From: an uncultured Kiritimatiellota bacterium
Lineage (GTDB): Bacteria; Verrucomicrobiota; Kiritimatiellia; RFP12; UBA1067
Assembly (NCBI GenBank): GCA_934635045.1
Contig: CAKTZA010000031.1
Location: 1-42,270, forward strand
Direction of reading: 5' to 3'
DNA length: 42,270 nt
Position numbers and translations under genes: made by a program. Of the stretch, positions 25,010-33,559 are shown piece by piece (position 1 is the stretch's first letter; each line of letters starts with the position of its first letter). Under the pieces are notes generated by a model, which saw only the letters and a program-made list of their open reading frames with translations, was not told where the DNA came from and searched no databases.

Positions 25010-26472
25010 GAAAATGTTTGCACGACGGCCGGTGCTGTCTGCGAGGGCTTGCGAATCCAGATGATCGCATTGCCCTCTCCAACCGGCACGGTCAGCGTCT
25101 CGGCTCCGGCACCGACCACAACCTTGCCGTCCGCCGGACGCGCCACACGCGCGACCAGCACCCGTTGCGGCAATGCGCTCCAGCACCGCACATCGACCGT
25201 CTGCGTCGCCGCGTTCCATGCCTTCATGCCCAGATTGACGAGTCCCGAACCCATCGCGACAATGTTCGCCGTCTGGGTGGCTTTCTTCTTGCCCCTCGCC
25301 TGCTTGTAAGCCGCAACGCCCAATGCGCCATCCCGTATCATGCCTGCCGCAATCTCCGAACCGACCATCGCCACGCGCTTCGCAACCTCGCGCGCCACGA
25401 TGCCATTGAGCCGCACACGAAAATCGGCGCTCAACGACGCATCCACGTCCAGAAGTGGCACAAACGCGCCGCCCGCAACCGAATAGGCAACGCCACTCGA
25501 CGGTTGCGGCGTCAGGCGCGGCAAGTAGAATGCCGCATCCGGCGCATACAGCGTCTGAAGGGGAATCACGTTCGGAAACGGAATCTTCACCGCTTCCGGT
25601 CGCGCGCACATTCCGTCTTCCACGTAGATCCAAACCTGATTCTGCGGCCACTTTCCAACTTCCGCCTCGGCAAAGTCGTTCGTGACGACCGGATGGCGCG
25701 GCAACAGGCGCGCGGCATCCTTCAGGTAGACTTCGCCGCCCGTGGACATCGTGATGCGCTTCAGCACTCCCGCCAGATGGCAGAGGTACGGATTCATGAA
25801 GCTGCGCTCAGCCAAGAAGGTCGGATGACCGCCATTCATCGGATTGTATCCGTAGACCATGTACAGGTTATTGCCCAATTCAGCAGACGCCCAGACGGAC
25901 GCGAAATTGTCGGAGAATTTCGCCTGTTCGGTGGCACAAGCCGCCTTGTCCGCGTCAATCTTCGCCTGTTCCTGCGCGATGCGGTCGCGGCAGTGGGATA
26001 GCCATCCCTCCTGCCGCACCAGCGCACGGTTCAGCTCGGTGTTCGCCGCCGCCCGATTGCCGAGCGCCGCGTAGTTCTGCGCCTTGTAGATGTTGCAAAA
26101 CATCCGCTCCGTGCCGCCGCAGTCGTAGTCCAACGCAAAGTCGCCTGAAAAAAACGACACGCTTTGGTTTGCGCCCCGATAGGCAGAACCCGTCTGATCA
26201 TTATCTGCAAGAATGTTCTCAGCGAAATCGAAGAGCGCATTGGATGCGTGAATGTCGCCCGCAAAGGATTTTGCAACCGCCGCATCCAATGTCCACATCA
26301 GCTGCGACTGCGATTTTTCCTTCGTCCGTTCGACGAGATCCTCGCACACGACGTCCGTCCGTCCGGACGCCACACCGTCCGCATACTTCGCCATCAGATC
26401 CAAGTCGGCCGTGTGGCAGCCGCTCACGGCAACCGCACAGGCCAACGCCGCCCAACTGAATCGAATCTCCAT
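24991..26472 (-). CDS. COG3014-like lipoprotein
   Basis: A 493-residue lipoprotein: signal MEIRFSWAALACAVAVSGC with lipobox. It resembles the COG3014 lipoproteins: an N-terminal TPR-like helical region (SNALFDFAENIL, then FCNIYKAQNYAALGNRAAANTELNRALVRQ), the segment ELGNNLYMVYGYNPMNGG, FMNPYLCHLAGVL, and a C-terminal beta domain (RVLVARVARPADGKVVV). In proteobacteria COG3014 genes often lie next to ycfL and lpoB, as they do here. The role is unknown but presumed periplasmic, at the outer membrane. Confidence 0.72.
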   Translation of the reverse strand: MEIRFSWAALACAVAVSGCHTADLDLMAKYADGVASGRTDVVCEDLVERTKEKSQSQLMWTLDAAVAKSFAGDIHASNALFDFAENILADNDQTGSAYRGANQSVSFFSGDFALDYDCGGTERMFCNIYKAQNYAALGNRAAANTELNRALVRQEGWLSHCRDRIAQEQAKIDADKAACATEQAKFSDNFASVWASAELGNNLYMVYGYNPMNGGHPTFLAERSFMNPYLCHLAGVLKRITMSTGGEVYLKDAARLLPRHPVVTNDFAEAEVGKWPQNQVWIYVEDGMCARPEAVKIPFPNVIPLQTLYAPDAAFYLPRLTPQPSSGVAYSVAGGAFVPLLDVDASLSADFRVRLNGIVAREVAKRVAMVGSEIAAGMIRDGALGVAAYKQARGKKKATQTANIVAMGSGLVNLGMKAWNAATQTVDVRCWSALPQRVLVARVARPADGKVVVGAGAETLTVPVGEGNAIIWIRKPSQTAPAVVQTFSIRPVL

Positions 26473-26511
26473 GATGAAACCTTTCAGTTCTTCCCTATCC
26501 GTGATTCCCTT

Positions 26512-27036
26512 TTAGAAAGCGATGTTGACAATCGGGAAGAAGTGCTGCGAGACGGCGAAGTTCAGAAGTCCGATCTGCACACCCGACAGCCGTTCAGCGA
26601 CATTGACCACCCCAATCTGCACACCGCACATTTCTCCGCCGACGACATTGACGCCGCCGATCTGCAGTCCGTTCATGTTCCCAGTCGTGACCTGGCCGAG
26701 GAAATTGGCCTGAAGTGCGGACGCCTCCCAGCTGACGGAGAACGCTCCGAGATCGAGGCCTCGCGTCGCACGATAGACGCCCCAGCCGAAGTTCAGGCGC
26801 ACCCCCGTGACGGAACTCTCCTCGTTCGGCACCGCCCACGCAAGGATCGAGCCACCAATTGCAAGGTCATAGCCACGATATCCATAGTAATCCTGCTGTC
26901 CGCGCGAGACATAGGTGACGTCGCGGTCGTGCGTTCCCGTCGCACGGTCATTCGCGATTCCCTCGCCCGCCCGGAACGGCGCGGCCGAACAAACCGCCGC
27001 AAGCCCCATGACAACTGTAAAAAGACAACGCTTCAT
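26512..27036 (-). CDS. LA_2272-type repeat exported protein
   Basis: A 174-residue exported protein with signal peptide MKRCLFTVVMGLAAVCSA. The C-terminal half has GxQIGxxN repeats (GLQIGGVNVVGGEM, GVQIGVVNVAERLS, GVQIGLLNFAVSQ) and ends FFPIVNIAF, like the 12259-12882 product (LPIMILANAGF). The N-terminal half (residues 20-95) differs and has SSVTGVRLNFGWGVYR. It is in the same run as the CsgG-like and COG3014-like genes, 18 bases after the former, so probably part of an envelope module. Confidence 0.8.
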   Translation of the reverse strand: MKRCLFTVVMGLAAVCSAAPFRAGEGIANDRATGTHDRDVTYVSRGQQDYYGYRGYDLAIGGSILAWAVPNEESSVTGVRLNFGWGVYRATRGLDLGAFSVSWEASALQANFLGQVTTGNMNGLQIGGVNVVGGEMCGVQIGVVNVAERLSGVQIGLLNFAVSQHFFPIVNIAF

Positions 27037-27054
27037 CTGATCGACTCCTCTCTT

Positions 27055-28338
27055 TTAGTTTCCAAACGGAAGAAACACGCCGCCCTCGACGGGCTTGACC
27101 ATCGGCTCGCTTTCCGGCAACACGGAAGCCGCGCCGTCTTGCGCCACAAATTCGCGGCGGACGCGGCAACCCTTGCCCATCTTCGACGCATCGCCCGACA
27201 GCACCTTGGCGTAGCTGAGCTTTTCCTGCACGCGCACGATCTCGACCGTTCCGATTTCGTCCTCAATGCGGTCGAGGACCTCGCCCGTGCGCGAATCCCG
27301 CACCTTCTCGCCAAGCGTGAACACCGTCAGGCGCTCGCCGACGAAGACCGTCTTGCCGCCCTGCCCGATCACGAGCAGTCCCGAACTCGTCTTGCCTTCC
27401 ACGCTAAACGGATAGATGGCGGACAGAATCGACGCGCAGATTTCAGCCGCAGCCTGTTCGGACGAGACGGTGATGAACTGCGTCGCGTCGAGCGCGGCAA
27501 AAGCCGAGGCATCCACCCGTACGGTGTCCGCCCACTTGAGCTGGCCCGTGGGCGCCAACAGGACGCGGTAGGACACTTCGGCGAACGTCGTCGACGCGGG
27601 CATGCGCGTCTCGCCCGTGAACGGATTCACCGTCGGCGCGGCCACGTCGCTGAACGCGATCGTGCCGACGACGAGATAGTCCGTGCCCAGCTTCTGGTTG
27701 AGCTTGACCGCTTCGCCCGGCACCGCGTCGCTCGCGGAGATTCGCGCCATTTCCGCCGCGATTTCCGCGTCGAAGTCGCGGTCGAGCATCGTGAACTTGC
27801 GCGTCTGCGTCAGCTGCTCGTTCAGCTTCTGTCCCAGAGACCGCGCCCAGTCCGCCGTGCCGAGGGCACTTCCGCTCCGCGAGAACGTCGTCCCTGTCGG
27901 ACGAAACGTCGCCACGACCATCTTGCGACGATTGCTGTGAGGAAGACCGACGGTTTCAGCATATGGCTTCTTGAAACGAACCGCGACAGTCACCTTATGT
28001 TGACCATCCTCCATTTCAGAAGACAGGACCTCATAGCCGTCAATGTCGCCTTTCGCTCCTTTCTTGAGATCACGGCTAATCGATTCTTCAAGAATCGTCT
28101 TGGATTCCCGTGAACTTCCCGTCTTGGACTCGACACGCCCTTTATCGGACATAAACGTATGCAACTCCGAAGACAGGATGATGCCTTTCTTCTGCTGGAG
28201 AGCCGACACAAGAGCATCATCAATGGCTTCTCGATAGGTCTTTCCAAACCCTGTCGCCGGCACGACATCTTCTTTGGCCATAACCACGAGCGATGCGGCA
28301 AGCACCAAGAACGCAACAATAGACTTATACAAACTCAT
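27055..28338 (-). CDS. CsgG/FlgT-like exported protein
   Basis: A 427-residue exported protein with signal peptide MSLYKSIVAFLVLAASLVVMA. Residues 28-50 (GFGKTYREAIDDALVSALQQ) resemble the N-terminal domain of FlgT/LPP20 proteins. Residues about 140-265 (VVATFRPTG, LTQTRKFTMLDRD, KLGTDYLVVGTIAF) match the CsgG-like fold. The C-terminus has FVGERLTVFTLGEKVRD and EIGTVEIVRVQEKLSYAKVL, as in FlgT C-terminal domains. With no flagellar genes present, it probably acts in envelope assembly with LpoB- and COG3014-like neighbours. Confidence 0.7.
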   Translation of the reverse strand: MSLYKSIVAFLVLAASLVVMAKEDVVPATGFGKTYREAIDDALVSALQQKKGIILSSELHTFMSDKGRVESKTGSSRESKTILEESISRDLKKGAKGDIDGYEVLSSEMEDGQHKVTVAVRFKKPYAETVGLPHSNRRKMVVATFRPTGTTFSRSGSALGTADWARSLGQKLNEQLTQTRKFTMLDRDFDAEIAAEMARISASDAVPGEAVKLNQKLGTDYLVVGTIAFSDVAAPTVNPFTGETRMPASTTFAEVSYRVLLAPTGQLKWADTVRVDASAFAALDATQFITVSSEQAAAEICASILSAIYPFSVEGKTSSGLLVIGQGGKTVFVGERLTVFTLGEKVRDSRTGEVLDRIEDEIGTVEIVRVQEKLSYAKVLSGDASKMGKGCRVRREFVAQDGAASVLPESEPMVKPVEGGVFLPFGN

Positions 28339-28382
28339 GTCGGTTTCCTTTTCAGAATTTTAATTTCGGCCTTGTCGTCAGA

Positions 28383-29753
28383 TCAGAAATCCGTCTCGTC
28401 GCCTTCAAGCAGCTCGGCCTTCCCGTTGTCGGATGCCTTGCTTTCAGCCTTTGAGCCCTGGGCCGCAAGGGGACGTCCCTTGCGAAGTTCCTTGTCGCGA
28501 ACCAGATTATCAACCTTCGAGAAAGTCCAGCTCACAGCCGCGACAACCACCTTTTCACCTGTCGAAGGATCCTTGAAGACCCGCCCGTTCAAGACAGGAT
28601 CACGCCCTGCACCTGTATCCAACGCCTTTGTCTCGAAACGCTGATTGACGAAATCGATGATGTCGGTCTTTGTCTCGAAGCCAGTAGGGCAACCGCGTTC
28701 ATCATACGTAATCGATTTTGAATACTCTTCGCCAGCCTTGTTCGCAGCCGTAAACGAAACACTTCCGGCAATGAAGTTGTTGAGTTCGGTTTCTGCCATG
28801 CCGATTGCCTGATCTCTTGCGCTCTTCTCCAAAAGGTCACTCTCCATGACATCCCCCGTATCCGCCGGCGCGCCCCACTGTCCGAAAGCCAAAAGTGCCG
28901 GGAGCCCATTCTGATCATAGTAGAAGCGGACTCCAAACTGCTCCGTAACCCGCCCCTTCAGAAGTTTGCTCACAGGGATGCCGGCCTTCGGCGCCACAGC
29001 CGGGCGAACCTTCCTTGCCATGCTCTCAGCAACAGAAACCAAAACAGGGTCATATTTCGCGATTACACCAATGGCCCACTTTCCGTCGCTGCCCTTGCCA
29101 ATCATCGTCTTGACGACACTGATACCCGCACAGCTCCCAAACGAACGCAGAACGGCATTCCGAACAATGCTATCAGCAAGATACTTGCGCTTGGCAACAG
29201 GCGTGCCGAACGTCGAAGGATCTTTACCCGTCTCCGCAAGTTTCTTGTCCAGTTGTGACTCCGTCAGAGCCATCAGTTTCTTTCCCATGCGCTTCAGGGC
29301 AGAATCTTGCGTGAGATCTTGCTGCTTCAGAGCCGCAGAATCATGAAGGAATTCTCCCGTCTCGCAAGTTTCGATGATGCTATTGAACGTGTGCCTGATG
29401 TAGTTGTTGCGAACCTTTGAGAAGGCCCGCATAAACGCCGATTCACGCTTCTTGGCAAAATCAGGGTCTGCCTTTGACATTGCGTTGACAACCTGCATTT
29501 CCGCATAATAGATGATGCCGCCCTCTGTGGCCTGTCCATAAGCGATTACACCATCGGACGCTTTCTTTTCAAGAAACGCATCGAACGCCTCTTGGATCTT
29601 CTCTTTCGCGGAAATGACGACCTCCGCATCTTGATTCGCGACTTCAACCGACTTCTCGGCCTGTGCCGCTGTTGTTGTTATGACGGCCGGGGCTTCGGCC
29701 AGGGCCGCAAACGGGAGCAGAGTCCCGACGGCAATCAGTTTCTTCATGTTCAT
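28383..29753 (-). CDS. uncharacterised exported protein (DUF6844-like?)
   Basis: A 456-residue exported protein with signal MNMKKLIAVGTLLPFAALAEA. Two related halves are suggested by GKGSDGKWAIGVIAKYDPVL (residues 220-240) and VNQRFETKALDTG...VVAAVSWTFSKVDN (about 375-430). I recall similar proteins beside LpoB and COG3014 genes, annotated DUF6844, but cannot verify this. Its leader contains a C12-A9 homopolymer on the sense strand followed by a long C/A-rich, G-poor stretch, so its expression may vary by slippage. Ribosome site AAGGAA, about 9 bases before ATG. Confidence 0.6.
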   Translation of the reverse strand: MNMKKLIAVGTLLPFAALAEAPAVITTTAAQAEKSVEVANQDAEVVISAKEKIQEAFDAFLEKKASDGVIAYGQATEGGIIYYAEMQVVNAMSKADPDFAKKRESAFMRAFSKVRNNYIRHTFNSIIETCETGEFLHDSAALKQQDLTQDSALKRMGKKLMALTESQLDKKLAETGKDPSTFGTPVAKRKYLADSIVRNAVLRSFGSCAGISVVKTMIGKGSDGKWAIGVIAKYDPVLVSVAESMARKVRPAVAPKAGIPVSKLLKGRVTEQFGVRFYYDQNGLPALLAFGQWGAPADTGDVMESDLLEKSARDQAIGMAETELNNFIAGSVSFTAANKAGEEYSKSITYDERGCPTGFETKTDIIDFVNQRFETKALDTGAGRDPVLNGRVFKDPSTGEKVVVAAVSWTFSKVDNLVRDKELRKGRPLAAQGSKAESKASDNGKAELLEGDETDF

Positions 29754-29815
29754 TTTTCGTGTTCCTTTCGGATGGGTGTTTGTTTTTGTGTGTTGTGTGT
29801 CTCTTTGTGTCTGTG

Positions 29816-29836
29816 TTTTTTTTTGGGGGGGGGGGG
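29816..29836. repeat. T9-G12 homopolymer tract upstream of the 28383 gene
   Basis: Nine T followed by twelve G on the plus strand; on the transcript this reads C12 A9 right after the lpoB-like stop codon and 62 bases before the next ATG. Runs of this length are prone to slippage during replication. The following 55 bases are GT-rich. Confidence 0.85.
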
Positions 29837-29837
29837 A

Positions 29838-30374
29838 TCAAAGCGAATTGGCGCGCGAGGCGTTCAGATCCTTGATGGCGACGCGCTTCTGCCAGAACTC
29901 AAGTCCGCTCCGCGCATCGACCAACGTCAGGTTCAGCGTGTAGGACATCGCGACCTTTCCGCTCACTGCCGGCACGTCGCGCACCATCAGCTTGCTCAAG
30001 AGGATGTAGTCGACCTTGATGTTCTGCTCGGCGTAGCCGCCCATGCCGATGCGGCGGTTCTTCACGACCGCCTTGCCGCTGTTGGTCAGTTCCTCCCGGA
30101 GCAGCATCGTCAGTTCCTCGACCAGCGGCTCCGCGTTGCGCCCCCGGTCGTTCGTGTCAAGCTCGACGTCCATGACCGAGAAGACTGCCGTCGCCCCTTC
30201 CGTCGCGACCTTGATCCGGTCTTGCGCCAGAACGGACTGCACAGCCTGACCGACCGCATACTCCAAGTCACCGCGTGACAGCGTGTTGGCCACCGGCACG
30301 TAGTCGGAACTCATCGACCGGCAACCGCCGACGGCCATCCCCAGCAAAACAAGCGAAAAAATCGTATTCTTCAT
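29838..30374 (-). CDS. lpoB: LpoB-like penicillin-binding protein activator
   Basis: A 178-residue lipoprotein (MKNTIFSLVLLGMAVGGC, lipobox VGGC) with the LpoB/YcfM core: QSVLAQDRIKVATEG, AVFSVMDVELDTNDRGRNAEPLV, LLREELTNSG and VDYILLSKLMVRDVPAV. In E. coli, LpoB is an outer-membrane lipoprotein that activates the peptidoglycan synthase PBP1b, and its gene follows ycfL, the same order as here. Whether a PBP1b partner exists is unknown; the wide occurrence of this family in envelope operons suggests a broader role. ATG 30374 follows AAAGGAAAAG; it lies 29 bases after the ycfL-like stop. Confidence 0.78.
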   Translation of the reverse strand: MKNTIFSLVLLGMAVGGCRSMSSDYVPVANTLSRGDLEYAVGQAVQSVLAQDRIKVATEGATAVFSVMDVELDTNDRGRNAEPLVEELTMLLREELTNSGKAVVKNRRIGMGGYAEQNIKVDYILLSKLMVRDVPAVSGKVAMSYTLNLTLVDARSGLEFWQKRVAIKDLNASRANSL

Positions 30375-30403
30375 TTTCTTTTCCTTTCGTTTCAGTCGCA
30401 CAC

Positions 30404-30796
30404 TCAATCGTCCGTCCGCATCCGGCGCACGTAGAAGCGCATGTCGGCGGCGTCACGGCGCGGCGCCGTCGCCTTCAGGCCACGAATATCCTTGGCCGCG
30501 ACGGACGCCTTCTGCCAGCCGCTGACGATCGAGTCGATCGCGATACCGTCCCGATCCAGCCACTGAACCTTGTATTCCAAGGCGAGTTCCTGACGAGAAT
30601 TGTTGACCACGTTGGCCTGAAAGACGTAGAACTCGCCGTTCCCTTTCGAGCAGCGGACATCGGTGACGTAAAGATCCCGCCGCACGTCCTCGGCGACAGT
30701 GACCCGCGTATCCTGCGGCGGCATCGGCGCGGACACGCAACCCGCCAGCACGGCGGAGGCCACGCCGATCATCATCGTTTTCACTGACTTTCTCAT
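30404..30796 (-). CDS. YcfL-like (DUF1425) lipoprotein
   Basis: A 130-residue lipoprotein (MRKSVKTMMIGVASAVLAGC, lipobox LAGC). The body is one beta domain: FYVFQANVVNNSRQELALEYKVQWLD, then DGIAIDSIVSGWQ and GLKATAPRRDAADMRFYVR. This is the DUF1425/YcfL pattern (YKVQWLDxDG, SGW). It starts the YcfL-LpoB operon and has the two-box element 25 bases upstream. In E. coli ycfL sits just before lpoB. Its exact role is unknown; it could help LpoB. Confidence 0.78.
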   Translation of the reverse strand: MRKSVKTMMIGVASAVLAGCVSAPMPPQDTRVTVAEDVRRDLYVTDVRCSKGNGEFYVFQANVVNNSRQELALEYKVQWLDRDGIAIDSIVSGWQKASVAAKDIRGLKATAPRRDAADMRFYVRRMRTDD

Positions 30797-30820
30797 CTCG
30801 TTTCTCTTTCCTTTCGTGTT

Positions 30821-30852
30821 TCATTAGGCATTTGACATGCCGTGATTTGACA
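30821..30852 (-). promoter_or_regulatory. two-box element upstream of the ycfL-lpoB operon
   Basis: Minus strand TGTCAAAT, 16 bases, CCTAATGA, in the 64-base gap between the protease stop and the ycfL-like ATG. Box 2 ends 25 bases before ATG. The least conserved of the four, but at the same spacing. Confidence 0.5.
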
Positions 30853-30860
30853 GAATATTT

Positions 30861-32957
30861 TCACAGTTTCTGGATGCTCCTGATCTTGTTCGGCGACAGC
30901 CAGTTGGCCCGTTCGCCGTCCACCCCGCTTTTCAGCAGAAAGTCGGCCACGCACCGCCGCGCATCCGGCACCTTTCCGTCAGGCGAACGGAAAGTCACTG
31001 TGGCATCCAGCCAACGGGCGTCCCCGTTCGGCGACGACAGGATCTCCACCGCAAACGGCACGTCCGCGCACATCAGACACGTTCGCAAAGCGTCAAATTC
31101 CTCTCGGCTTTCGCAGAAGAACCGCATGGAAAACGCATATTCGCGTGGCTTCTCGCGAACATTCCAGTGCGTGGCATCCGTCTCTTCGACGGCAAAGCGT
31201 TCGGACAGCGCCGCCCGGACGGGCTCATGCGTCCGCGCCGTCACGACGATTTCGCCCTTCGACTCCCCACGCCGAACCGACACGTCGCGATTGCGGTAGA
31301 ACTTACGCAGAAGGAAGCCATAGACCTTGGCATCAAGCCCCGTCGCTGAAATGAGAATACGCTGCGGAACTTTCTCAACGGGAGGATTGGGGGATATCTC
31401 ACACGGAGATACGGAGGCACGGAGAACGGGAGGCGCAGGTTCAACAACGAGTGGTTTTGGCTCGATAACGGGTTGTGTGTGTTCGATAACGGACGGTGCG
31501 GACTTGACAACGGGTGGTGTGGGTTCGACAGCAGGAGGTTCGGGCTTGGCAACGGGCGCTTCGGGTTCGACACGCGCTTCGACATTTGTTTCTATCGTGG
31601 CAATAGGTTCAGGAATGATGACAGGCTCGGAAATGTTTTCGACTGCATTTGTCGCCTCGGAAACATTCTCCACGACATTCGTCACCTCGGAAACGGTTTC
31701 AATTACGTTCGTCGTCATAGGAGCGATTTCGACCACATTCGTCACCGCTTCAATGGCAGCCACTTCAACGACCGCCTCAACGACATTCGTTTCTGGCACG
31801 GCGACAGACTCGGACATGACTTTGACGACTTCCACCGGCTCGACACGCACCTGTTCGCGATGCGCAAAGTAGGACCAGACGCCACCGCCGACAAGCGCGG
31901 CAGCCACCAGTCCCCAGCCAAACGCCGCGCAAACTGGATGCCCCGTCTTCATTGTCGCGGAAAGCCCACGCTCGCCGACATAATCGACGAGATCCTGAAG
32001 AATCGTCCCCGCCTCGCGGCAGAAACACTCGATGTAGGCATAGGGAATGCGTCCGTACCCGTCCTTGCCCCAGTCCGTCCCCCAACTGTTGCGGACAATG
32101 AAGAATCCGCCGCCCGCAAAGGACTTGTCATCCCGATAGCCGACGAGTAGCATTTCGTGAATGCCCTTGAAGGACGCGACGCGACCTTCCGAATCGCACG
32201 TCGGGAATGCGAACGTCACGCCGTCACAGCCCTCAAAGACGTCCACGCCCACGCAGACCGGCATCCGGCGACGCCCGTTCGCGCCCGACAGGATGCCACG
32301 AATCTCGTCCACGTTGTTGGGGGCTCGCAGGATGTAGAGCCCGTTCACCACCCGATGCTTCCGCGCGTCTTCATGCGCGCCCGGCGGGAACGCGCCGTCC
32401 GCCGCTTCCGCCACGGACGCCACGTTCGCATACGGCCACAGCCGGAAACGGCAGATGCCGTACTTCTCCAGCGCCTCGAACGCCCGGCGGATGCGAGTTC
32501 CGTTGTCCGCCGCCAGTCGCCGCGCAATCTGCTTGCCGAACGAGTCGATGAACGAGACCGTCGCCGGACTCTTCGCGCCGTTCGCCGCGACCAGCATCCT
32601 GACCTGTGCCACGAGTCCCTCGAAAGCCGCCGCGAAATCGGCTTCGCACGGCCGCCCCTGTGCCAGCGCGTCCAGGTTGCGCTTGAGCCAGTCCCGCTCG
32701 GACAGGCGCGTCACCTCGATCAGGTACTGCGCGCTCAGCCTGTTCTTGCCATCCTCGAAATACTCGACGAGCGCCGTCACCGCATGGACGACACAGGCGT
32801 TCCGCAGGGCCTGATTTCCCGCTTCCGCAAACTTGTCCGTCAGCGAAACCGACTGTGGATAGTCCGCACACCGATTGCAGACCCTATATCTTCCGGCTGC
32901 GACAGCGGAAAGGCAGGCGACTTGCCCGGCGGACAGCTTGTAGGACGACGCTTCCAT
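30861..32957 (-). CDS. membrane-anchored papain-like (C1) cysteine protease
   Basis: A 698-residue protein. Residues 1-330 are a C1-type peptidase with all key residues: the oxyanion Gln (Q49), the catalytic Cys six residues on (C55, NQALRNACVVHAV), His (H267, FKGIHEMLLVGYRD) and Asn (N290, FIVRNSWGTDWGKDGYG). There is no signal peptide before it, so it should lie in the cytosol. One transmembrane helix follows (about 344-365, AFGWGLVAAALVGGGVWSYF). Then comes a Val/Glu/Thr/Pro-rich stalk of imperfect repeats (VVENVSEATNAVENISEP; VEPTPPVVKSAPSVIEHTQP) containing a dispersed CACGGAG repeat, and a C-terminal domain (EKVPQRILISATGLDAKVYG to the end) with no name I know. The gene overlaps the 3' end of the unknown gene after the sigma factor. 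It may cleave a cytosolic regulator on a periplasmic cue. Confidence 0.82.
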   Translation of the reverse strand: MEASSYKLSAGQVACLSAVAAGRYRVCNRCADYPQSVSLTDKFAEAGNQALRNACVVHAVTALVEYFEDGKNRLSAQYLIEVTRLSERDWLKRNLDALAQGRPCEADFAAAFEGLVAQVRMLVAANGAKSPATVSFIDSFGKQIARRLAADNGTRIRRAFEALEKYGICRFRLWPYANVASVAEAADGAFPPGAHEDARKHRVVNGLYILRAPNNVDEIRGILSGANGRRRMPVCVGVDVFEGCDGVTFAFPTCDSEGRVASFKGIHEMLLVGYRDDKSFAGGGFFIVRNSWGTDWGKDGYGRIPYAYIECFCREAGTILQDLVDYVGERGLSATMKTGHPVCAAFGWGLVAAALVGGGVWSYFAHREQVRVEPVEVVKVMSESVAVPETNVVEAVVEVAAIEAVTNVVEIAPMTTNVIETVSEVTNVVENVSEATNAVENISEPVIIPEPIATIETNVEARVEPEAPVAKPEPPAVEPTPPVVKSAPSVIEHTQPVIEPKPLVVEPAPPVLRASVSPCEISPNPPVEKVPQRILISATGLDAKVYGFLLRKFYRNRDVSVRRGESKGEIVVTARTHEPVRAALSERFAVEETDATHWNVREKPREYAFSMRFFCESREEFDALRTCLMCADVPFAVEILSSPNGDARWLDATVTFRSPDGKVPDARRCVADFLLKSGVDGERANWLSPNKIRSIQKL
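31398..31425 (-). repeat. CACGGAG repeat inside the protease gene
   Basis: The sequence ACACGGAGATACGGAGGCACGGAG (plus strand) is a four-part CGGAG repeat, in frame, encoding LRASVSPCEI on the minus strand. The surface protein encodes LRASVSPCEK from a copy at 41202-41229. Confidence 0.7.
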
Positions 32958-33559
32958 CAGAAGAAAATCAAATGCCCTTTCAGGGAGTGTCCTTCTGGCG
33001 AAACCAGTTCGACGTTCGAGTCTTTCAGCCCCAGCAGAAACAGGCCGAACGGCAGGCTGGCCTTCCCCGCCTGAAGCGGCAAGACGACGCCCGCCAACTT
33101 GAACAGCCCTTCCGCCGCCCGTCCGTCACGCTGTTGCACCGAAACGTCTAAAAGCGTCTCTGCCGTCGCCTCGCCCGGCACGACGAGTTCCGCCCGCCAC
33201 AGGAAGCGGTCGTTCTCCGTCTCGTCCGACACGAAGACGAATCGAATCGGCTCCTTCGGCGCACCGTTCGCGACATCGGGTGCACACACATCACGGCGAG
33301 CCGCCGCCAGCCGATAGGCGTCAACCGTCCTCAGGATGTCCGCCTGACGTGCGGTCACGAAATCTATCAGCCGCAGCTTTAGCGTCTCGGGCGCACGGCA
33401 CGTCTTTTTCGTAAAGCGGTCAATTACCCGCGCCTCCTCGTCCGTCACCGTCGACGGGCCCGGATACAGCACCTCGTCCTCGAAACGCCGCCGCGCCGCA
33501 TCGTCCACGAGGATGCGCGTCGCCTGTTCGAGCGTCAGCGGAATCGCTTCAGCATTCAT
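32957..33559 (-). CDS. uncharacterised protein between sigma factor and protease
   Basis: A 200-residue soluble protein. Residues 1-90 are helical (LTLEQATRILVDDAARRRFE, VIDRFTKKTCRAPETLKLRL). Residues 100-200 alternate hydrophobic strands, suggesting a beta-sandwich (FVFVSDETENDRFLW, PLQAGKASLPFGLFLLGLK). It overlaps both neighbours: its ATG lies within the last 11 bases of the sigma gene, and its TGATG stop overlaps the protease ATG. Position suggests an anti-sigma-like partner or an adapter for the protease, but no anti-sigma motif is visible and this is inference. Confidence 0.6.
   Translation of the reverse strand: MNAEAIPLTLEQATRILVDDAARRRFEDEVLYPGPSTVTDEEARVIDRFTKKTCRAPETLKLRLIDFVTARQADILRTVDAYRLAAARRDVCAPDVANGAPKEPIRFVFVSDETENDRFLWRAELVVPGEATAETLLDVSVQQRDGRAAEGLFKLAGVVLPLQAGKASLPFGLFLLGLKDSNVELVSPEGHSLKGHLIFF

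Noticed and set aside
24932..25651. Upstream extension of the 24395 membrane protein frame to 25651
   Set aside because: It runs through the COG3014-like gene in another frame and is Gly/Arg/Cys-rich.
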